64,000 bases of DNA from Drechmeria coniospora (taxonomy: Eukaryota > Ascomycota > Sordariomycetes > Hypocreales > Ophiocordycipitaceae): assembly GCF_001625195.1 (NCBI RefSeq), contig NC_054391.1, positions 4,475,157 to 4,539,156 of the forward strand, given 5' to 3'. The translations under genes and the position numbers were made by a program. Of this stretch, positions 56,908 to 64,000 are shown in pieces. The notes beneath the pieces were generated by a model. That model worked only from the letters and a program-made list of their open reading frames with translations, did not search any database and had not been told where the DNA came from. Every line of letters begins with the position of its first letter. The first letter of the stretch is position 1.

Positions 56908-59900
56908 TGAAGGAATTATTTTGTTGATTGAGCCGGTGGGAGATGAAATTGAGGTCTTTCGTGATGCATAGTCAGGCTGACGTTCGGGGTCTGGTGGCAC
57001 ATGGAACCCGTCGGGATGGCAGTTAGACCCGACTGTCTACAAGAACTACAGAGTAGAATTAAATAGTATGGCAATAGAATGAAGCTATGCAGCTATATTT
57101 GCGGGATTTCCTATTCAGCATTATGAGCCCACCCGGGCGCCGCAATAGGTCAGTCTCTCCCCACGAGCGGGTTGGCGTAAAGCTCTTCTTCAATGGCTTG
57201 GGTCGACAGACTTCCTATTAAAATTGAACAATTTTGGAACGGCTGATACTATTGGTGAAGTTGTGCGCTATGCTTGAGCTATTCGGACTACGAAGACAGA
57301 TGAAGCCGGCCAACCAACCCTCGTAGCTAGCCATTTCATATAGGGTCGCGATTAATATTATCACATTATGAAAGCCATATAAAAAATTCGTCGTCGTACC
57401 AATACAGTAATATATATGGCAGGGCGCAAGTTCAGCTTTATCTTGACGCCGAAGGCAAGCAGTTGGAGTAACTGTGACCCATACGACTGCTACAACTACC
57501 GCCTCGTCATGGCCTAATTGCCTTTCCGAAGCATTGTTAAATTATTCTATGCAGGTATTGCCAGGCTATTATTGATGTTTATCAATACGACTGGCTAACG
57601 GAAATTGCAGGCGAGCTTCGTGATCTAGCTACTAGCAAGGGCAAGGACCCTCGCGCAATTGGCACCACAGCCCGGGTAATCAGCAACACTCTAGCCAGGC
57701 ATCGTCTCGAATAGCTTGCCGGCTGATTGACTTCCTGATTCCAGTATGGTCGGCTTGTAAGTGTAACGGCTATGGCATAAGGGAAGCCGACTCAACATAA
57801 GAACTCTAGGCTAGGCCGGAGAAGGAACCAAGTACAGTGCAGAGGAAAGTGCTAACTTTATGTGATCCTGGCTCCAATTCTTACTGATAATTCCCTTATG
57901 CAAATGTATTATTTCTTAAACCATCGGGATTCATGTAACAGGCAGCATTAGGCTGTTGTGCTGGAATGATAAATGCTAGTTTGTTGACTGCTGCATTGTA
58001 TATGGTTCATTTACTGGTCCATTTCTGGATATTGGTAGTAGCCTTCTGCCAAGCGGTGTGGCCAACTGCCTGTGCCAGTAACCGGGATAACCGAGTGGCA
58101 TGTTGACTATTATTCTATTCTAGATAGTGTTCCGGAGTCGGTAGTGGCCGGGCACTTGGAGTAGTGTAGATATCTTGGGTACCACTCCCATGCATCGATA
58201 TCACCACACTGGTGGTGATCAGGGCATTCTTCTGTGGGTCGGTAAATACTTCTTACGTTCAATATACTAAGTATACCGAATGCCTGTGCAGCGGCGCGAA
58301 AGAACAAGACCTTCTCCATTGGATCGAACTTCCTCGGTGCTGAGACTAAGGCTGCCCATTATTGGGCGATCGCTCTACAGTCTACTAGTACTTCTCTCTA
58401 GTAAAGAATCCATTCCAGTCCCTAAACCAACAGTCATAGACCGCGAAACAGCACTTATCTGGATTTCACAAGGTTTTAACCATCCGCGGTACTATTCACA
58501 GTGGCATTATTAGAACGAAAAGCTTACCAGCCAGGACTTGTGACTCAAAACTTTATATCCTACAATTGAACGGAGTTAAAGGCAAGCAAGCTGTTCCTAT
58601 CGTAGGCAAGGAGTCTTGGCTACCATGCGATGCTCCACACGATTCTCTCCCTCGTATCGAGTGGAACAAGGCGCTGATACTACTAGGCATGGTGGCCAAT
58701 GCAAGATAGTCGTGTAATGGTAGAGTTACAGGCGTCCGATGATCTTGCTCGAGCACGCAAGCTAATGGAAGCTACGGAAAGAAAAGCACACTATATAACA
58801 CAAGGGCGGTCATCTGAAGCTGCAAAATAGCACGGAAATAGCGGAAGGAAGGTATATGGGAATATCATCAGGCCTGCGATAAAAGGTGTAGTCTTCGTAG
58901 TATTAAACATAGTTGGATTCGAAGCTCTTATCAATAAGTGTATTAGTATCATGCGTGCGGTAATGTGGGGAGCACCGCGTTTGGTGGCGCGAGTATTATT
59001 CATTCGAGTGCTAGAGAAGGGCCGCGTGGCAAGGATACAAGTATCAATGCAGTAGATGACATGTCGGATAGCATAAAACATCCATGAGGCCGACGCTCAG
59101 TGCGCCGCCCATTCTTTGCGTTCCCGCCTGCTAGGTGCGCATAATACCGTGAGAGTGAGTATTAACAGCTTCCTACGCTGCATCCGCCAGGTCGATTTGT
59201 ACCGTAAGTACGAAGTAATATACTGTAATGTGTTCATTTGGCCAGTCATAAGATTTCGTCAACGGAGCGGAAAACCGACCTCGGCTTGTGACTGCGGCGA
59301 CCCGTCAATTTTCGTATAATCCCCACGGTGTAAGTCCCGAGGGTAACCACATTAAACGCTCTAAAAACCATGATCAGCAAGGAAGTTCCCGAAAATCGGA
59401 TACGATGGCTGGGCAACGTAATCTTTGGATTAAGTCAACGGACCGGAAAACCGTGCTCGGCTTCTGGCTGCAGCGGTTACGTCAATGTTCGTATATTCCC
59501 CACCGTCGGATAAGTCCCAAGGGAATACTCATTGAATTTTGCGTTTAGAAACTATACTAGTCAGTAAGGAATTTCTCGAAAATGAAGACGACGGCTGGTC
59601 AATTAGAGTCGTAATGATTAGATTTCGTCAACAGGCCGGAAACCCTAGGCATGGCTTGTGGCTGCGGCGGGCGCGGTGGGCTCGGCGCCAAAAATAGTTC
59701 CAACCGTCGGAACAGTCCAAAGGGAATGTTTCAAGCTTGAAGTACTTATATACAGTATTATTCTATTCCTTAGATCCCGATAATCGACGGCCGGGCAAAT
59801 GGAGTCTTGGTGACTGACACAGTACTAATACTTTATGGAAGTACAGTAAGTACATGTACTTAGATACTCCGCTCTTGTGCTACCTAAGTACATGTACAAG

Positions 59901-60553
59901 TACGGAGTACTGTACCCGTAGTTGCAAGAAAAAGTACGTAAGTAAGTTCAAGTACAAGTAGGACGAGGCGCTTAAGTACATGTACATGTACACTAGCGAG
60001 TAAGTACTTCCTCACAGTACAGCCATACCAAATCTAGATAACCATACTCCGTACTCCATAATATATACGTTATTGGAAAGGGACGATGATGAACTATTGG
60101 CAACAAGTAAAGTAAATCGAGCCATTCCCCACCTTTAGGTCGGGGGTTGGTTCGGAGAAAATAATCAGGTGGGCGCGAATGGCGTAGGTAAGTACTCCGA
60201 ACTTACCGTACAGTAAGTATTGTACACAGGTCCCTAGCCCGTATTGGCATAGATTCGTGCACCTATTGAGTACTCTAAGTACTGTCTTAAATACTTTCCT
60301 AGACAAAAAAGTAATGATTCAGATTTGCCGGCTCAACTACAAGCAATTGACTCGACACTGAAATAATATGGCACCCCACTGTCCTGTGAGAATCTAATCT
60401 ACAATGTATAACTGCATCAATTCCACCCAACAAATAGATATCACGGTAGCAATTCGTACTTTAAAGATATATATGCATAGATTGAGTTTCAAATTCTTTA
60501 AATAAGCCTTTCCTCTTCCATTGAAAAAGTAAATTCTTCAACGGCTGGCTATT
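56908..60553. other. AT-rich, apparently decayed region
   Basis: About 3.6 kb with lower GC than the genes to its left and stops in all frames at short intervals. Patches on both strands look like broken coding sequence but no family is recognisable. Features: three diverged direct repeats at about 59190-59820, and GTAC-type words at 59820-60250. Composition and decay would fit an old transposon remnant altered by repeat-induced mutation, but no terminal repeats or transposase motifs were seen. Confidence 0.5.
59190..59820. repeat. Three diverged direct repeats, period about 180-190 bp
   Basis: A shared series of words appears three times: AGATTTCGTCAACGGAGCGG at 59251, GGATTAAGTCAACGGACCGG at 59427 and AGATTTCGTCAACAGGCCGG at 59620. 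Each is followed by GGCTTGTGGCTGCGGCG-type sequence, then CCACCGTCGGATAAGTCC-type and GAGGGTAAC / AAGGGAATG words, then a CAGTAAGGAATTTC..GAAAAT..GACGGCTGG-type stretch (clearest between copies 1-2 and 2-3). Confidence 0.75.
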
Positions 60554-61723
60554 ATGAAAATCCCTACTCTAAAGCACTTAGCTGTTTTATACGGCCTCTG
60601 TCGTTTTGTTTACGCAGTCGATTCACATTGCATCGACGGCATCGTCGTGGTAGAGAAGCAAGTAGTCGAATATGTCTGCAATGCAGTTACATCGCCTAGT
60701 ACCCTTGACCGGTAAGAAACTACACCTGATACCTTTGATATTGTTCATTTCTAATTGTCATACATTAGTACCTATACAAGCTGCCCGTCTAGGAACGGTA
60801 TCGTTACAGTTTCGACATTAGGCCCCGAACCTGGCACAACGACAATTCTACCACCGCCGGGATGCGCACGGAAGTGTACTACAACTGTAGTGATTACAGC
60901 TACAGGCAGCATCAGTACCGAAACCTCACGAGGTCCGGTTCCTGGAACAACAACAATCCGGCCCTCACCTGGATGCACGTCGAATTGTGTCACTAGAGTC
61001 GTGGTTACAGTTACCGGCATCGGCGTAACTGCAACGACATTTGGCTCTGTCCCGGGGACTTCAACAATCCTGCCACCCCCCGGCTGTACTACCGAGTGTA
61101 CTACTAGTATTATTATTACAGTTACTGGTGCTATTACAACCGTTACCAACACAGGACCGGTTCCCGGTACTGTAACGCTTCGGCCGCCACCGGGATGCAC
61201 CTCGAGCTGCGTTATAAGCGTTATTATTACAGTCACCGCCGGGGCCGTAACTATAACGACACATGGCCCTGTCCCGGGTACTTCAACAATCCTGCCGACT
61301 CCCGGCTGTACTACCGATTGCACTACCAAGATTATCGTTACCGTCACTGGTGCCATTACAACCGTTACCACTACGGGAACGGTCCCCGGTACCTCAACAA
61401 TACCGCCGCTACCAGGATGCACTTCAAACTGCGTTACGACCGTTATCGTTACAATTGTAGGCGGAGCCATAACTACAACAACCCTTGGCCCTGTCCCGGG
61501 TACTTCAACAATTCTGCCGTCTCCCGGCTGCACTACCGATTGTAGTACAAGGATTATCGTTACAGTTACTGGTACAGTTACTACAGTTACTGTTAAAATT
61601 ACTGGTATTTATACTAGTAAGACTACCCAAATAGGATACTATCCTATGTGTTGCCATTTGCAACACCGGGCAGCAGTACTACCGCTTGCCCATATACTAC
61701 TACTGTACTGCACGTACAGGTAG
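60554..61723 (+). CDS. Secreted repeat protein, adhesin-like (first segment)
   Basis: Exon 1 60554-60711 and exon 2 from 60769, open to 61723. Exon 1 starts MKIPTLKHLAVLYGLCRFVYA, a signal peptide, followed by a short Cys-containing domain (DSHCIDGIVVVEKQVVEYVC). Exon 2 holds seven repeats of about 37 residues with the pattern GPVPGTSTILPPPGCTT.C followed by VTVTG and a T-rich stretch. Each repeat has two Cys spaced C-x3-C and is rich in Thr, Val, Ile and Pro, as in fungal cell-surface adhesins and flocculin-type repeats. No GPI-anchor signal is visible. The last part after about 61600 (YPMCCHLQHRAAVLPL) does not fit the pattern; in another frame the same DNA reads LPFATPGSSTTACPYTTTVL, so the end may be frameshifted or unspliced. 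The intron ends GTAAGA and ATTAG. Confidence 0.7.
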
Positions 61724-62519
61724 TATATCGAGTTGACGAATTGTACTTGCTATGCAAATTCTCCTCGCTCCGACTTGGTACAATTGATGGCAGTACTACT
61801 GCCCAGCCAATTTACTACTGTCGCACGTCACGTGCAAAGTGGTACTTGGTCGACCAAGCTAGATTATTAATCGGGCCGTCAATTGACGCGCTCCCAACTA
61901 CTACTAGTAGTTGCCCGCCAACAGTACTACTGTTGCGCGGGAGGACCCACCCAACTGCAACTAGCAGTTGCTTGCCAGTAGTACTACTACTGGCCCGCTC
62001 GACTACTGCAGTACTGCTGCTGTACTGTCGCGACCGAACCCTAATACTGATTAACCCTGCTAGTTGCAACCAACTTGCAGTATGACTTAACCAGAGTATT
62101 TGGAGCTGCATTGAATGCAAGCAGATTGTTCGGAGATGCATTGTATGGAATCAGACAGAATTCCAACACGTGCACATTGCACTGATTGAGGTACTACCTC
62201 TCAGGTATAAAATGGTCCTCCCTTTCCTACACTCTTAGATAGTTAGGTACACACACACAAGAAGCACACGCTGAAAACACACGCACGCGCGCAAGCAAGC
62301 ACAAGAAACACAACAGTCTTTCTTTTCTGAATTGTCCCTTGGTACTCCTATTTGACTTGTTCAAATCTGTATTCCTTGCCCAGTTACTAACTGGTGCACT
62401 TCCTGCTGTTACTAACAGCCTCGATTGATATCCATTTTGGATAGTCCGTGCAACTGAACTTCCACTGTGCACCCTTCCTATTTTACCCCTTTATTCCAAG
62501 AGGTAATTCCCCTTTTTAT
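61724..62519. other. Spacer between two repeat arrays
   Basis: Rich in short AGTACTACTG-type and CACACA/ACACGCACGC words (62250-62300). It has no clear frame that continues the adhesin pattern, and may be an insertion or a long intron within one locus. Confidence 0.45.
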
Positions 62520-63010
62520 TTTAAGAGTTACGACTGATGGACTTATCCCTGGCACAACAACAATGCTACCGCCATTAGGATGTACGTTAAATTGCATTAC
62601 AAGCGTAATAATTACGGTTACCGGCGGAACAATAACTACAACAACTCTTGGTCCAGTCCCTGGTACTTCAACAATCCTACCACCCCTCGGCTGCACTATT
62701 GGCTGCGTTACAAGAATAGTGATTACAGCTACAGGCAGTATCGTAACTGAGACTACACAAGGCCCGATTGCCGGAACAGCGACTGTCTTGCCATTATCAG
62801 GGTGTACATCTGACTGCATTACAACAGTCATCGTTACAATCATCGGCGGAAGCATAACTACAACAACAGTTGGCCCAGTCCCCGGCACTTCAACAATCTT
62901 GCCTCCGCCAGGGTGTACTACGAATTGTATTACCAGTATTGTCATAACCGCCGTCGGCAGAATTACAACTACTACGATCATGGGCCTTGACGCTGGCACA
63001 ACGACAATAT
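62520..63010 (+). CDS. Adhesin-like repeat array, type A (second segment, incomplete)
   Basis: Open in one frame (an ATG lies at 62467, but the repeat pattern begins after a TTTTAAG acceptor-like site near 62525). Four and a half repeats of the GPVPGTSTILPPPGCT type, with the usual C-x3-C pair, end abruptly after GLDAGTTTI at about 63010. The sequence that follows continues the protein pattern only in another frame. The start of the gene is not visible here and may be the segment at 60554. Confidence 0.6.
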
Positions 63011-64000
63011 TCAAACCAGCCTCCAGATACAGCCGTAACGGTAACGATTACATCAGGGTCAATACCCGGAACCTCAACGGTTTTGCCCCCAACTGGCTGC
63101 ATTCATCCATGTACAACAAGTATTATTGTTACGCAGCCAGTTATACAGCCTTCTAATACAGTCGTAACTACTACAGTAACTGGAACAGCACCAGGAACAT
63201 TAACTATTACGCCACCAATTGACTGTACGCCTCCATGTACTACAAGTGTTATCGTAACGGTAGTCTCAAACCAACCTCTGAATACAGTCATTACTTCAAC
63301 AGTCACTACCGGCACAATACCCGGCACATCAACAATTTTGCCTCCGTCTGATTGTACGAATAGCTGCACTACAATTATTATTATTACGCATCCTATTACA
63401 CAGGCTTCTAATACGGCCATAACTACTACAATTACTGGAACGGTACCCGGAACGTTGACTATTACTCCGCCGGTTGACTGCATTCCACCATGTACAACAA
63501 GTATTGTAGTAACAGTAACTTCAAACCAGCCTCCAGATACGGCCGTAACAATGACAATTACGTCAGGGTCAATACCCGGAACTTCAACAGTTTTGCCCCC
63601 AACCGACTGCGTTCATCCATGTACAACAAGTATTATTGTTACGCAGCCTGTTACATATCCTTCTAATACAGTCGTAACTACTACAGTAACTGGAACGGCA
63701 CCAGGAACATTAACTATTACGCCACCAATTGACTGCACGCCTCCATGTACTACGAGTGTTATTGTAACGGCAGTCTCAAACCAACCTCTGAATACAGTCA
63801 TTACTTCAACAGTCACTACCGGTACAATACTCGGCACATCAACAATTTTGCCTCCGTCTGGTTGTACAAATAGCTGCACTACAATTGTTGTTATTACGCA
63901 GCCTATATCGCAGGCTTCTAATACGGCCATAACTACTACAGTTACCGGAACGGCACCCGGAACGTTGACTATTACTCCTCCTGTTGACTGCACTCCGCCA
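63011..64000 (+). CDS. Adhesin-like repeat array, type B, running off the right edge
   Basis: From TCA 63011 the plus strand is open without a stop to the window end in a frame different from the preceding array. The repeats are SNQPPDTAVTVTITSGSIPG..LPPTGCIHPCTTSIIVTQPV and NTVVTTTVTGTAPGTLTITP..DCTPPCTTSVIVT, alternating so that two make an 85-residue unit (SNQPP at 63011, SNQPL at 63266) and four make a 510-bp unit (SNQPP again at 63521). Every sub-repeat has two Cys in C-x3-C and the PGTLTITPP/PGTSTVLPP core. The pattern matches repeat shafts of fungal surface adhesins; an anchoring or ligand-binding domain would lie beyond the window. The opposite strand also reads open, but only because of the Thr/Val codon bias. 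Confidence 0.65.
63011..64000. repeat. Higher-order tandem repeat, 255/510-bp period
   Basis: TTCAAACCAGCCTCCAGATA-type starts recur at 63010 and 63520 (510 bp), with a related half-unit start at 63266. Corresponding sites across the 510-bp distance are nearly identical (for example TCAGGGTCAATACCCGGAAC), while the 255-bp half-units differ more. This shows recent unit-level duplication or homogenisation. Confidence 0.85.

Noticed and set aside
60772..63993. Long minus-strand open frames opposite the adhesin-like repeats (61533-60772, 63014-62478, 63483-63103, 63993-63613)
   Set aside because: They arise because Thr/Val/Pro codon repeats on the plus strand read as open Val/Gly frames in reverse. 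They have no signal peptide, and the plus strand has a signal peptide, an intron and regular Cys spacing.

Overview
This window is nuclear DNA of a filamentous ascomycete, most likely of the order Hypocreales. The support is: short spliceosomal introns (about 50-80 nt) with GT..AG ends and CTGAC/CTAAC-type branch sites; typical Pezizomycotina genes (an acuK/ERT1-type regulator, FMP52, grg-1/ccg-1, a GH81 glucanase, DUF3669-like proteins); and GC-rich coding DNA separated by long gene-free stretches full of GTAC-containing low-complexity sequence. The species cannot be fixed from the sequence alone. All exon structures below were worked out by hand from frame, splice signals and family conservation.

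Layout: 2.9-5.0 kb (+) Zn2Cys6 gluconeogenesis regulator. 5.3-6.0 kb (-) riboflavin kinase. 6.7-7.5 kb (-) FMP52 with an extra Ala/Pro/Thr tail. 9.9-13.6 kb (-) TRAPPC11-type TRAPP subunit. 14.3-14.7 kb (+) mitochondrial ribosomal protein mL41. 15.4-18.1 kb (-) hormone-sensitive-lipase-type hydrolase with a likely GC-AG intron. 18.8-19.5 kb (+) TSR2. 19.7-21.0 kb (-) BSD-domain protein. 24.5-24.8 kb (+) grg-1. 27.4-29.2 kb (+) AP-1/Yap1 bZIP factor. 30.2-32.3 kb (-) STK32/YANK-type kinase. 36.2-37.2 kb (-) unknown protein with a possible OB-fold. 38.1-40.1 kb (-) type-B carboxylesterase. 41.8-43.2 kb (+) alpha/beta hydrolase with a PTS1-like end. 44.3-45.1 kb (-) small membrane protein. 46.4-49.6 kb (+) two tandem DUF3669-like genes. 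49.7-50.2 kb (-) CMP/DRAP-type deaminase. 50.8-51.7 kb (+) DNAJC9-like protein. 52.2-53.0 kb (+) STN1. 54.1-56.9 kb (+) GH81 beta-1,3-glucanase.

The last 7 kb is different. From 56.9 to 60.5 kb it is AT-richer, without recognisable genes, and carries diverged direct repeats. From 60.55 kb to the right edge there are long arrays of short Cys-containing Thr/Val-rich repeats of a secreted, adhesin-like protein, with frame changes and a 510-bp higher-order repeat that runs off the window.

The left and centre are mainly conserved housekeeping genes (vesicle traffic, mitochondrial and cytosolic ribosomes, flavin synthesis, telomere capping, redox response). The most dynamic parts are the tandem segmental duplication at 45.9-49.9 kb, which left a broken deaminase tail between two DUF3669-like genes, and the adhesin-like repeat locus at the right end.
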